DNA from: Microcaldota archaeon | GTDB lineage: Archaea > Micrarchaeota > Micrarchaeia > Anstonellales > Bilamarchaeaceae | Length of the DNA: 41,315 nt | Direction of reading: 5' to 3' | NCBI GenBank assembly: GCA_014730115.1 | Contig: WJIU01000024.1 | Location: 1 to 41,315 of the forward strand | Shown: positions 17,434 through 26,589 of the stretch, piece after piece | Layout: each line of letters starts with the position of its first letter | Numbering within the stretch: the stretch's first letter is position 1 | The notes under the pieces: generated by a model | What the model was told of the DNA's origin: nothing | The model's input: the letters and a program-made list of their open reading frames with translations, nothing else | Database searches by the model: none | Translations under genes and position numbers: made by a program

Positions 17434-18726
17434 ATGATTACCGAGATAGGCACTGTTTTTCATGATAAGCTTGAAGGTAGAGAGGTAACCATAAGGGGCT
17501 GGGTGTACAGGCACCGCACCAGCGGAAACATGGTATTCGCGGTTATAAGGGACCCCACCGGGCTCATCCAGGCAACTGTGAAAAAAGACAGGGTTTCTGA
17601 AAAAGACTGGAAAGACGCAAACGATGCCTATGTGGAAAGCTCCCTGACCGTCACCGGGGTCGTAAAAAAAGACGAGAGGGCGCCGGGCGGCTATGAAATC
17701 CAGGCAACCGGCTTCAGCCTTGTCTCCAGGGGAGAGCCCTTCCCCATTTCCAAGGACCTCAGCGACGAGTTTCTTCTGGACATAAGGCACCTCTGGGTCA
17801 GGTCCCGGAAAATGACTGCCATAATGAAGGCCAGGCACCACATCGTAAACTACCTGAGGGAATTCTTTGACAGGGAACACTTCTATGAGATTGCTCCCCC
17901 GATAATAACCAAGTCAGGTTGCGAAGGCGGAAGCACACTGTTTGAGATGGACTATTTCGGGGACACGGCATACCTTACCCAGAGTTCCCAGATGTATGCC
18001 GAGGTTTTCATATTCTCACTGGGCAGGGTGTTTGTCTTTGCCCCTTCCTTCCGTGCGGAAAAGTCAAGGACAATACGGCACCTTGCCGAGTACTGGCACC
18101 TGGAGCCTGAGATGGCATACTACGACCATGAGATGAACCTGAAGCTGCAGGAGGACATGTGCCAGTATGTCATTGAAAACATGCTAAAGAATCACTCCGG
18201 GCTTCTGGAGGCCTGCGGAAGGGACCCCCTTGACCTGGAAAAGGTAAAAACGCCGTTTCCAAGGATGGAGTACAAGGACGCGGTTGACAGGGTCAATGAG
18301 CTTGGCGGGAAGATGGAGCACGGAGAGGATTTCGGGGCAGATGAGGAGGCCCTGCTAACCAAAGAGCTGGACAGGCCCCTGTTTGTGCACAAGTACCCCA
18401 AGGGCATCAAGGCATTCTACATGAAGGAGGACCCCAAAAACCCCGACCTGGTCCTGAACGACGACCTGCTTGCTCCCAGGGGGCACGGGGAAATCATAGG
18501 GGGAAGCGAGCGCATCTGGGACTATGACGAGCTGGTTTCCAGGATGAAGGAGCAGAACCTCAACCTTTCAGACTACCAGTGGTACATAGACCTCAGGAAA
18601 TACGGCAGCGTGCCTCACTCCGGCTACGGGCTCGGGATAGAGAGATTCGTCAAATGGATTCTCAACCTTGACCACATAAGGGACACAATCCCGTTCCCCA
18701 GAACAATAACAAGGTGCTATCCATAG
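17434..18726 (+). CDS. asnS: Asparaginyl-tRNA synthetase (AsnRS; AspRS cannot be fully excluded)
   Basis: N-terminal OB domain, 'SGCEGGSTLFEMDYFGDTAYLTQSSQMYAE', 'FRAEKSRTIRHLAEYWHLEPEMAY', 'GYGLGIERFVKWILNLDHIRDTIPFPR'. Confidence 0.87.
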   Translation: MITEIGTVFHDKLEGREVTIRGWVYRHRTSGNMVFAVIRDPTGLIQATVKKDRVSEKDWKDANDAYVESSLTVTGVVKKDERAPGGYEIQATGFSLVSRGEPFPISKDLSDEFLLDIRHLWVRSRKMTAIMKARHHIVNYLREFFDREHFYEIAPPIITKSGCEGGSTLFEMDYFGDTAYLTQSSQMYAEVFIFSLGRVFVFAPSFRAEKSRTIRHLAEYWHLEPEMAYYDHEMNLKLQEDMCQYVIENMLKNHSGLLEACGRDPLDLEKVKTPFPRMEYKDAVDRVNELGGKMEHGEDFGADEEALLTKELDRPLFVHKYPKGIKAFYMKEDPKNPDLVLNDDLLAPRGHGEIIGGSERIWDYDELVSRMKEQNLNLSDYQWYIDLRKYGSVPHSGYGLGIERFVKWILNLDHIRDTIPFPRTITRCYP

Positions 18727-19688
18727 GATTCCGGAAACCAGATGTAGTTATAAGCAAATGCCTGGGATTTGGCAGCTGCAGATACAACGGGATAGCGCTG
18801 CAGGACGAATTCATTGAAAAACTGAAAAAATACGTGAACTTCAGGCCGGTCTGCCCGGAGGTGGAGATGGGGCTGGGGGTTCCCAGGTATCCTATCCGGA
18901 TGGTGCTCTCAGACGGAAAGGAAAGGCTGGTCCAGCCTGCCACAAAAAGGGACGTTACTTCTAAAATGAACCGGTTTCTGGACAGGTTCCTGAACGGGCT
19001 GAAGGATGTTGACGGGTTTATACTCAAGAACCGCTCCCCTTCCTGCGGGCTCAATGACGTAAGGATTTACTATGGCACTGAAAAGGGCTCGGGCTACCGC
19101 AAGGGCAGCGGCGCACTCGGCAGGAAGGTGCTTGAAGCATTCCCGGCACTCGCAATTGAGGATGAGGGAAGGCTGAAGAACTTCAGGCTCAGGGAGCACT
19201 TCCTTACCAAGCTTTACACCCTGGAATCATTCCGCAGGGCCAGGAAAAAGAACAGGATGGCCGGGCTGGTTGATTTTCATTCCCGCAACAAGTTCCTTTT
19301 CATGGGATACAGCCAGAAGGGACTGGCCATGCTCGGGAATATAGTCGCAAACCGTGAGGGAAATCCTGTTGACGGGGTTTACCGCGACTACCTGGCCGGC
19401 CTGGGCTCGGTAATGTCCGAGCCGCCCCGCAGGAGCTCAATGGGAAATGTCATGCAGCATGTCTTCGGCTATTTCTCCAAAAAGCTTTCTGATGCTGAAA
19501 AAAGGTTTTTCATGGAAACAATCGGTCTTTACCGCGAGCACCGGATTCCGTTCACGTCTGCACTGAACGTGCTGAAGGCCTGGGCGCTCCGGCATGGGGA
19601 TGATTACATAGAGAAGCAGACTCTGTTTGAACCATATCCGGAAGAACTGATGGAGCTCACTGAAGGCGGAAAACCCCTGGAAATCTGA
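18714..19688 (+). CDS. DUF523-DUF1722 fusion protein (N-terminal TudS-like [4Fe-4S] desulfurase-type domain)
   Basis: 'VVISKCLGFGSCRYNGIALQDEFIEKL...VCPEVEMGLGVPR' and 'FILKNRSPSCG' Cys motifs; C-terminal 'DFHSRNKFLFMGYSQKGLAMLGNIVANR'. Confidence 0.82.
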   Translation: MLSIGFRKPDVVISKCLGFGSCRYNGIALQDEFIEKLKKYVNFRPVCPEVEMGLGVPRYPIRMVLSDGKERLVQPATKRDVTSKMNRFLDRFLNGLKDVDGFILKNRSPSCGLNDVRIYYGTEKGSGYRKGSGALGRKVLEAFPALAIEDEGRLKNFRLREHFLTKLYTLESFRRARKKNRMAGLVDFHSRNKFLFMGYSQKGLAMLGNIVANREGNPVDGVYRDYLAGLGSVMSEPPRRSSMGNVMQHVFGYFSKKLSDAEKRFFMETIGLYREHRIPFTSALNVLKAWALRHGDDYIEKQTLFEPYPEELMELTEGGKPLEI

Positions 19689-20540
19689 TTACTCGTAATC
19701 TATGTGCACAAATGCCCTGGAAACCACTTTCATGGATTCAATGGCGCCCTGCACCCGGACCGCAATGTCATGGCTCTCCGGGCCCTTTGTCTTTTTGGGA
19801 AGCACAACTTCGATTTCAACATGCACCCGGTCGCCGACATAATGGGCCCGTATTGCCCCCAGGCTTTTCACACCTTCAACTGTTCTGGCCTTTCTGGCAA
19901 TTCCATCCATGATTTTCTTTTCAGGCTTGGCCCCCACGATATAGTCAAAGTTCCTTTTGGCGACCTGGTAGCCGGAATAGGCAATGTAAAATGATATTAT
20001 TACTGCAGCGGCATCATCAAAAAACAGCATTCCCATGTAGGTTCCGGCAATGCCTACGATTGCAACCGTATTGGAAAGCACATCATTCCTGCTGTCCATC
20101 ACCATTGCATCCAGGGCAGTGCTCATTTCCTTTTTTGAAATCCCCTGCAGGTAAATCATGGTTGCAAGTTTTACAATTACAGTAACCGCCAGTACTGCAA
20201 ATGTGAATGCAGTAATCTCAACCGCATGCTCTCCCTGGATGATGCTTAAAGCCACCGAGCGCAGAATCTCAAGTGAAAGTATGCCTGCAAAGATGGCCAT
20301 GACAATTGCAGAAAGCGCCTCCATCCTCCGGTGCCCGAACGGATGGTCGTAGTCCGGGCCACGGGAAGCCTCCCTTATGGAAAAATAGCCGGCAAAATAC
20401 GATATTATGTCATTCAGGGAATCAAGGGCGCTGGAGAGAACTGCAAGGCTGCCCGATGCCAGGGCAGCGGCAACCTTCAGGAGGAACAGCACTATGTTGG
20501 AGACGAGTGCCAGCAGTGCCGTTCTTTGTTCCTTTCCCAT
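19689..20540 (-). CDS. Cation diffusion facilitator (CDF) family metal transporter
   Basis: 'SGSLAVLSSALDSLNDIISYFAGYFSIREASRGPDYDHPFGHRRMEALSAIVMA' CDF motifs; start likely MGKEQ. Confidence 0.88.
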   Translation of the reverse strand: MGKEQRTALLALVSNIVLFLLKVAAALASGSLAVLSSALDSLNDIISYFAGYFSIREASRGPDYDHPFGHRRMEALSAIVMAIFAGILSLEILRSVALSIIQGEHAVEITAFTFAVLAVTVIVKLATMIYLQGISKKEMSTALDAMVMDSRNDVLSNTVAIVGIAGTYMGMLFFDDAAAVIISFYIAYSGYQVAKRNFDYIVGAKPEKKIMDGIARKARTVEGVKSLGAIRAHYVGDRVHVEIEVVLPKKTKGPESHDIAVRVQGAIESMKVVSRAFVHIDYE

Positions 20541-20590
20541 GCACAAGAAACGAATCAATGCTTTAAAAATATAGGAGTGCAGGTTCCTGT

Positions 20591-22516
20591 ATGAAGGACC
20601 GCGAGGCCATGATTGAAGATTTCAGAAAGCGTTTCTTTGTGGCAGTCATACTGACCATCCCGGTTCTGGCCCTCTCCCCCCTTATTCAGTCATTTGCCGG
20701 GTTTGAGCTTTCCTTTGCTGGCTCGGACCATGTGCTTCTGCTGTTTTCCACAGCAATTTTCCTTTACGGCGGCTATCCTTTTCTCAGGGGAATGGCACGG
20801 GAAGTCTCACAAAAAAGCCCCGGGATGATGACCCTGATTGGGATTGCCACCGGCATTTCATTCTTCTACAGCGCAGCGGTGGTCCTGGGCATTCCCGGAA
20901 AGTTCTTTTTCTGGGAGCTGGCAACCCTTATTGATGTGATGCTGCTGGGCCACTGGATGGAGATGCGCTCGGTCCTGAGTGCATCCCGCTCGGTAGAAAA
21001 GCTTGCCGAGCTGCTGCCGGCCGAGGCCCATGTGCTAAGGGACGGGTCGGTTGTAGACATCCCGCTTTCCGAGCTGAAAAAGGGCGACATGGCAGTGGTG
21101 AAACCCGGGGAAAAAATCCCTGCGGATGCAGTCATCTCCGAGGGAAAAACCACTGTGAATGAATCAATGCTTACCGGCGAATCCAGGCCGGTGTCAAAAA
21201 AAGAGGGGGATGAGGTAATCGGAGGGTCCATAAACGGAGATGCCAGCATTACCGTTGAAATCAAAAGCACAGGAAAGGGCACCTATCTGTCCAAGATAAT
21301 CAATCTGGTGAAAGAGACCCAGAAAAGCAAGTCCAGGATGCAGGGTCTGGCCGACCGAGCGGCATTCTGGCTGACAATCATAGGCATTTCAGCAGGATTC
21401 ATAACCATGGCATTCTGGGCATCCCGGCAGGACTTCGCGTTTGCCCTGGAAAGGGCAGTCACGGTGATGGTGATAACCTGCCCCCATGCACTGGGGCTTG
21501 CCATCCCCCTGGTGGTGGCGGTCTCCACATCAATCGCCGCCACCCATGGCTTCCTTATCAGGAACAGGACCCAGTTTGAGAATGCAAGAACGCTTGATGC
21601 AGTGGTTTTTGACAAGACCGGGACTCTCACCAGGGGCAAGTTCGAGGTTTCTGGGGTCAAGTCCCTTGGCAGGAAGTACAAAAGCGGGGACATCCTGGAG
21701 CTGGCCGCATCCCTGGAATCGGTGTCCGAGCATTCCATAGGGGCAGGCATAGTGAAAAATGCAGAAAAGAAGGGAATTCGCATAAGCAGCCCCAAATCAT
21801 CCAAAACCATTCCAGGAAAAGGCATACGGGGGGAAATCAGAAAGAAAAAAGTGGTTGTTGCAAACTCGGCCTATGCAAAGGAGCTCGGTTACGGGCCTGA
21901 AAAAGAGGGAGGGGGAAAGACGACTGTTTACGTCATCGTGGATGATGAGCTTGCCGGCTCCATATCCCTGGAGGACCGGATAAGGGATGAGTCTTTTGAT
22001 GCCGTGAAAAGGCTTTCATCCATGGGCATCAGATGCATAATGCTGACCGGCGACAACGAGGACGTCGCCGCCAAAGTTGCAGAGAACCTGGGGATAGAAG
22101 AATATTTCGCGGAAGTGCTTCCTGAAAAGAAAGTGGAAATAATAAAGAACATCCAGAAAAAGGGGCTGAAAGTTGCCATGGTGGGAGACGGAATAAATGA
22201 CGCCCCTGCCCTGGTGCAGTCTGACCTGGGCGTTGCAATAGGTGCCGGCACTGATGTTGCAGTGGAAAGTGCGGATATCGTGCTCGCCAGAAACGACCCC
22301 ATGGACATCCCCGCAATAATAGGGCTTTCCAGAAAAACCTACGGGAAAATGCTGCAGAATCTGGGGTGGGCAACCGGCTACAATGCAATCGCCATACCGC
22401 TTGCTGCAGGCGTACTTTACAGCCAGGGCATAGTTCTCAGCCCTGCAGCAGGTGCCCTCCTAATGTCTGTCAGCACAATAATAGTGGCATTCAACGCAAG
22501 GCTGCTCAGGCTCTAG
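20591..22516 (+). CDS. P1B-type heavy-metal ATPase, CopB-like (CPH motif), no N-terminal HMA domain
   Basis: 'VITCPHALGLAIP', 'VFDKTGTLTRGKF', 'MVGDGINDAPALVQSDLGVAIG'. Confidence 0.92.
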   Translation: MKDREAMIEDFRKRFFVAVILTIPVLALSPLIQSFAGFELSFAGSDHVLLLFSTAIFLYGGYPFLRGMAREVSQKSPGMMTLIGIATGISFFYSAAVVLGIPGKFFFWELATLIDVMLLGHWMEMRSVLSASRSVEKLAELLPAEAHVLRDGSVVDIPLSELKKGDMAVVKPGEKIPADAVISEGKTTVNESMLTGESRPVSKKEGDEVIGGSINGDASITVEIKSTGKGTYLSKIINLVKETQKSKSRMQGLADRAAFWLTIIGISAGFITMAFWASRQDFAFALERAVTVMVITCPHALGLAIPLVVAVSTSIAATHGFLIRNRTQFENARTLDAVVFDKTGTLTRGKFEVSGVKSLGRKYKSGDILELAASLESVSEHSIGAGIVKNAEKKGIRISSPKSSKTIPGKGIRGEIRKKKVVVANSAYAKELGYGPEKEGGGKTTVYVIVDDELAGSISLEDRIRDESFDAVKRLSSMGIRCIMLTGDNEDVAAKVAENLGIEEYFAEVLPEKKVEIIKNIQKKGLKVAMVGDGINDAPALVQSDLGVAIGAGTDVAVESADIVLARNDPMDIPAIIGLSRKTYGKMLQNLGWATGYNAIAIPLAAGVLYSQGIVLSPAAGALLMSVSTIIVAFNARLLRL

Positions 22517-23040
22517 GATATCAGGGCAAGGCCAGCTTGCTTTCTGTTTTCTTTGGCAACCCCGGGAAAGGCATCAAGGCCCTGCTGGACATGGTCCACC
22601 AAACCTTCTTTCAGCAGACTGCCCAGCACCGCACCCTCGCGATAACCGGAGTTATGCAGGCTGTTTATAATCACCGTTGAGCCGGGATTGTTTTTCCTGA
22701 AGGATTCCAGGCCCTGCTTGAGGGCATCAAATGATTCCCCAAGCTCCCCCGGACTCATGATGATCACAACCTCATCTTTCATGCTTGGAAGCCTGTGAAG
22801 GAAAAGAGACCAGTTCATGGCTTTTACGGTCTGGGATTTGCCCATGAGCTCTTCCACCAGCCCGAAGGTACTGTGATAGTCGGCGTCATCTGAAACAATG
22901 CACACCTTTTTGTCCCTGCATCCGCTGAATGGGGGCTCTGCCGAAGGCCTTCTAGCCTTAAATCTGGGCCTTAGGGCACTGGGCTGTCCTTGTCTAAGCG
23001 TTAGCTCCGCCTGGCGAAGCTGCCTTGCAGGGGCGGTCAT
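22513..23040 (-). CDS. Hypothetical protein with receiver/Rossmann-like features
   Basis: 'KKVCIVSDDADYHSTFGLVEELM...DEVVIIMSPGELGESFDALKQGLESFRKNNPGSTVIINSLHN' alternating beta-alpha pattern. Confidence 0.5.
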   Translation of the reverse strand: MTAPARQLRQAELTLRQGQPSALRPRFKARRPSAEPPFSGCRDKKVCIVSDDADYHSTFGLVEELMGKSQTVKAMNWSLFLHRLPSMKDEVVIIMSPGELGESFDALKQGLESFRKNNPGSTVIINSLHNSGYREGAVLGSLLKEGLVDHVQQGLDAFPGVAKENRKQAGLALIS

Positions 23041-23117
23041 TTCTGGTCATAAGGGTTTTTGTGTGTGAAATTTATATAAGTTCTTGTAAGAAAAAGTAGT
23101 AAAGAATGTAGAAAAGA

Positions 23118-23579
23118 TTACTCATCAGAAGCGCGCAGATAGTAGGAAGAGCTGAACCTATAGCTGAAAAGCTCATCATCCCGGAAAAACCTTTTGACTT
23201 CTTTTTCGGCAGTCTCCCTGGAGTCAGAGGCGTGTATCACGTTTCTGGATGTGCTGTTGGAAAAGTCCCCTCTTATTGTTCCGGCCGGTGCCTTGGATGC
23301 ATTGGTCGGGCCTACGATAAGCCTGATTACCTCCACGGCATCCTTGCCCTCGGCCACCATCGCCACAAGCGGATGGCTGGTTACAAATTTCTCCAGGTCA
23401 GGGTAGAAGGGCTTGTCCAGCAGGTGGGCGTAATGCTCCTTGGCAAGCTCCCCGCTCATCTGAAGCATCTTCATGCCCACAATCTTGAATCCCTTTCTTT
23501 CAAACCTTGAGATAATGCTGCCTAGCAGCCCCCTCTGTATTGCATCCGGCTTAAGCAGTATAAGGGTTTTTTCAGCCAT
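23118..23579 (-). CDS. ndk: Nucleoside diphosphate kinase
   Basis: 'LILLKPDAIQRGLLGSIISRFERKGFKIVGMKM' and active-site 'NVIHASDS'. Confidence 0.95.
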   Translation of the reverse strand: MAEKTLILLKPDAIQRGLLGSIISRFERKGFKIVGMKMLQMSGELAKEHYAHLLDKPFYPDLEKFVTSHPLVAMVAEGKDAVEVIRLIVGPTNASKAPAGTIRGDFSNSTSRNVIHASDSRETAEKEVKRFFRDDELFSYRFSSSYYLRASDE

Positions 23580-23583
23580 GCTT

Positions 23584-23787
23584 TCACTTCTTTGACTTCT
23601 TTTTCTGCATTTCCATGAACTTCCTGGCTGCAGGGGTCCATTTCTGCCTGCGGCCCTCTCTTTTCATTCCCAGGGAGTTCTTTTTGCACTTGCTGGAGCA
23701 GAAATAGAAGACCGAGCCGTCCTTCTTGACGAACATCACTCCACTTCCTTTCATAATTGGGCTGTCACAGAACGAGCAGTTCACCAT
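23584..23787 (-). CDS. rpl24e: 50S ribosomal protein L24e
   Basis: 'CSFCDSPIMKGSGVMFVKKDGSVFYFCSSKCKKN' zinc-ribbon. Confidence 0.93.
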   Translation of the reverse strand: MVNCSFCDSPIMKGSGVMFVKKDGSVFYFCSSKCKKNSLGMKREGRRQKWTPAARKFMEMQKKKSKK

Positions 23788-23791
23788 AAGC

Positions 23792-23998
23792 TCACCTTGC
23801 CTTTATCTCCTTGGCCTCCCGGTCGGTCTCAAGCAGCACGACAATCATGCCTTTTTTCACCGGGCCCTTGACATTCCTGAGAATGACCCTGCCGGTGTCC
23901 GGTCCTTCCAGCACCTTGCAGAGGACCTGGTAAATCTCGCCATACACTCCTGTCTTGGTCCTTACCTCTACAATTTCCGCGGGATAACCTTCGGCCAT
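23792..23998 (-). CDS. rps28e: 30S ribosomal protein S28e
   Basis: '[49 protein letters not shown]'. Confidence 0.93.
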   Translation of the reverse strand: MAEGYPAEIVEVRTKTGVYGEIYQVLCKVLEGPDTGRVILRNVKGPVKKGMIVVLLETDREAKEIKAR

Positions 23999-24003
23999 TC
24001 AAA

Positions 24004-24369
24004 TCACTTCTTCTCCGGTTTGGGTAGCTTTTTGATGATGTCCTGAAGCTTTTCGGTCGCTCCGCCCGCATCCTCAACAGCAACGGCAGAAGTTCCGACT
24101 TCAAGCCCTATTGCCGAGCCAAGGTCCTTCTTGGTGGCAACAAATGCATAGGGTATGTTGCTGTCCTTGCAGAGCATCGGGATATGGACGACCACTTCTT
24201 CAGGTGTAACGTCTCCTGCAACCACCACGAACTGGGCGGTCTTTCTTTCAATGGACTTGGTAGTCTCATTGACTCCTTTCTTTACCTTGCCCCCATCCTT
24301 TGCAACTGAAAGCATCTCCACAATCTGGGGCACAAGTTCTTCTGGGGTTTCTAAATCCACATATGACAT
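24004..24369 (-). CDS. rpl7ae: 50S ribosomal protein L7Ae (start ATG 24369; alternative GTG 24375)
   Basis: 'KGVNETTKSIERKTAQFVVVAGDVTPEEVVVHIPMLCKDSNIPYAFVATKKDLGSAIG'. Confidence 0.95.
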   Translation of the reverse strand: MSYVDLETPEELVPQIVEMLSVAKDGGKVKKGVNETTKSIERKTAQFVVVAGDVTPEEVVVHIPMLCKDSNIPYAFVATKKDLGSAIGLEVGTSAVAVEDAGGATEKLQDIIKKLPKPEKK

Positions 24370-24372
24370 TTT

Positions 24373-24399
24373 CACACCTCGATTTCTCTCATCGGTCTG
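24373..24399 (-). promoter_or_regulatory. Predicted kink-turn in the L7Ae mRNA leader
   Basis: Minus-strand CAGACC-GAT-GA-GA-GAAA-TC-GA-GGTGTG: C-stem ACC/GGT, 3-nt bulge, tandem GA/GA, 2-bp NC stem with GAAA loop; contains the SD-like GAGGTG before ATG. Confidence 0.6.
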
Positions 24400-24443
24400 A
24401 TAAAAATCGGTAGAGGTAATTTATGGAGGCAGGTTTAAAAGGT

Positions 24444-26072
24444 TTACCTCGTTCTCTCCCGGAAGTAGCTCTCATGGGAGGCCTCCAGAAATGCAATAGC
24501 CTTTGCATCCATCAGGAGCCCGTCCAGCCTGGAAAACACCTTTGCCGGCAACTCCCTGCTCCTGTGGACATACATCTCCCTAGCAATCCAAAGCCTCAGG
24601 CCGAGATGGGGAAGGATCCAGTCAGGCCGGGGCATGTCGCAAAGCTCTTTTTCCATGGTTCTTATTTCGGCAACCATAACATTCTGGCTGCCGTAGGTCA
24701 TCCTGGCAGCAAAAAGTATCCCTGGAATATGAGCTTCCCGGCAGAAAAGCTCCCCTCCCCTGATTTTTACCGGAATCCGCAGTGCACGGGGGGAAAACTG
24801 TATATAAGAATTGACTCCCCCGGCCATTATGCTGGAGGAAACAAGGGTGCCAATCCATTGCTTTTGTTTCTTTGAAAGGTTGAAAATTGCACCATAGAGA
24901 GAAACATGGTTGTTGCCCGGGCCGGAGACCGGGGGCCTTGATTTCAGGACCGGCCACCCCATCCTTTTTCTTACCTCAGCCATACCGCCGTGATATACCC
25001 TGAGTGCCTGCATGAATCCCGCAGAGGTGTGCTTGTATATTTCATCCCAGGTGGGTGGCCGCCCCAGTTTTCTCTTTATTCTTTTCAAGTCAGATTCCAC
25101 ATTGGACCAGTATCTCCGGGAGGCTGTGCCCTCCCTTCTGCTAGGCTTGTGGCCCATTCTCAGGGCGACAACTGTAAGCCCGCCGAAATGCTGTGCAGCC
25201 TTGTGGACTCTTCCCTTGTTTATTGAATCTAGATGCCGGTGCGAAGGGAATTCGCCGCCATTCCCGGAGATTATTTCCTCCAGCTCCCTCTCCAAGGCCT
25301 CCCATTCCCTCAGCTTTTCGGATGCCTTTTTTCCTTCCACCAGAACCTTCCAGCCGAGTTTTTTTCTTACCCCCGTCATTCCTCCGTGGTATCTCAGTGC
25401 AGAAAGAACATCATGCCTGTTGTTATTCTCCAGCTCTGACCAGGTAGGCTCATGGCCGTATTGCTTTTTGATGAAAAGAAGCTCCTCCCGCAGATTTTCC
25501 CATCTCTTGAGTGATTCTTCCCCTTTTCTATGGACCAGTGCGCCCACAGCCTTCCGAAGTTCTGGCATGCCTCCCAGCTCCTCTCTTGCCCAGTCGAATA
25601 CCCACCAGAGCTTCCTTTCCTGAAGCTCTCTTTTTTTCGGAAAATGCCCCAGCTCATCCGCCATTTTGCCCACGAAAGCGACAAGGTACCCGGCAGGGTC
25701 GGCGACCTCCCCTTTTTTGGGTCTTTTTTCTTCCTGAAAGCCCAATTCTTCCTTTATACTTCCATACCCGCCGTGTGCAATGAAGGCATGGTCCAGCATC
25801 TTCAGCCCCTGGCCTTCCAGGATATGGGAGGAAGGGAATCTCTCAAATATATCAATATACTCCTCCACTGCCTCCAGAAAAAGAGCCCTGTCGGAGTAAA
25901 GCGGATTCTTCACCCCCCTTCTGCCTGTGCAGCCGCGGGATTTCAAAAATTCTGTAAATAAGTCTATATTCATCCGGTCGGTCAGTGGCGGGGTAAGACC
26001 AAGTCTTCTTTTTTCTTGCTTCGGGCGGCTTTTCCCGGAAGCCAGCCCGATTCCCCTGCCAACTGTTTTCAT
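24444..26072 (-). CDS. Repeat protein with about five W/L..LG..P...GG...LG repeats (HNR-like); start likely MKTVGRG at 26072
   Basis: Repeats such as 'WENLREELLFIKKQYGHEPTWSELENNNRHDVLSALRYHGGMTGVRKKLGW' and 'YWSNVESDLKRIKRKLGRPPTWDEIYKHTSAGFMQALRVYHGGMAEVRKRMGW'. Confidence 0.65.
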   Translation of the reverse strand: MKTVGRGIGLASGKSRPKQEKRRLGLTPPLTDRMNIDLFTEFLKSRGCTGRRGVKNPLYSDRALFLEAVEEYIDIFERFPSSHILEGQGLKMLDHAFIAHGGYGSIKEELGFQEEKRPKKGEVADPAGYLVAFVGKMADELGHFPKKRELQERKLWWVFDWAREELGGMPELRKAVGALVHRKGEESLKRWENLREELLFIKKQYGHEPTWSELENNNRHDVLSALRYHGGMTGVRKKLGWKVLVEGKKASEKLREWEALERELEEIISGNGGEFPSHRHLDSINKGRVHKAAQHFGGLTVVALRMGHKPSRREGTASRRYWSNVESDLKRIKRKLGRPPTWDEIYKHTSAGFMQALRVYHGGMAEVRKRMGWPVLKSRPPVSGPGNNHVSLYGAIFNLSKKQKQWIGTLVSSSIMAGGVNSYIQFSPRALRIPVKIRGGELFCREAHIPGILFAARMTYGSQNVMVAEIRTMEKELCDMPRPDWILPHLGLRLWIAREMYVHRSRELPAKVFSRLDGLLMDAKAIAFLEASHESYFRERTR

Positions 26073-26117
26073 GTTATAACACTTAAATTTTTGTGTTTTT
26101 AAACACTTTGATTGCAT

Positions 26118-26498
26118 TCACAGGATAGAGCAATGGACCGAGCGGACGTCCTTTTCTTTTTTGAGTACTGTGAAAAGCTCCCTGACTTTATCCGCGCTGC
26201 CGCATAGCACAAGGATGCGCAGGCAGGTTCCCTCATGGTGCTGATGTATCTCGGTCCTTATGATTTCCTCAAACCTGCTCATCATCCTGGCGAGCCCTTT
26301 TCCCTCGTGCTTGCGGTAGGTGACTGTGAACACTGCATCGCAGTGGCCCTTCCTGGTTTCAAGGGCGCGGTATTCATTGGCAAAAGAACTGATTGACGCC
26401 CGGAGCAGACGGGAGCGGCTGCTGAATCCAAGCTCCTTTTTCAGCCGGTTAAGCTCATCCAGGGTTGCCCTGTCCAGGGAAAGGCTTACGATTTCCAT
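26118..26498 (-). CDS. CopG/NikR-family metal-responsive regulator
   Basis: RHH-like N-terminus 'VSLSLDRATLDELNRLKKELGFSSRSRLLRASI' and NikR-like ACT domain 'EIHQHHEGTCLRILVLCG'. Confidence 0.75.
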   Translation of the reverse strand: MEIVSLSLDRATLDELNRLKKELGFSSRSRLLRASISSFANEYRALETRKGHCDAVFTVTYRKHEGKGLARMMSRFEEIIRTEIHQHHEGTCLRILVLCGSADKVRELFTVLKKEKDVRSVHCSIL

Positions 26499-26589
26499 AA
26501 TTTGCCTCTTAATAATATTTGCCTGTAAAATTTTATCAATTAATAATTTTTTTCAGAATATTTATTAACTTATTCTTCGCTTGAATTTT

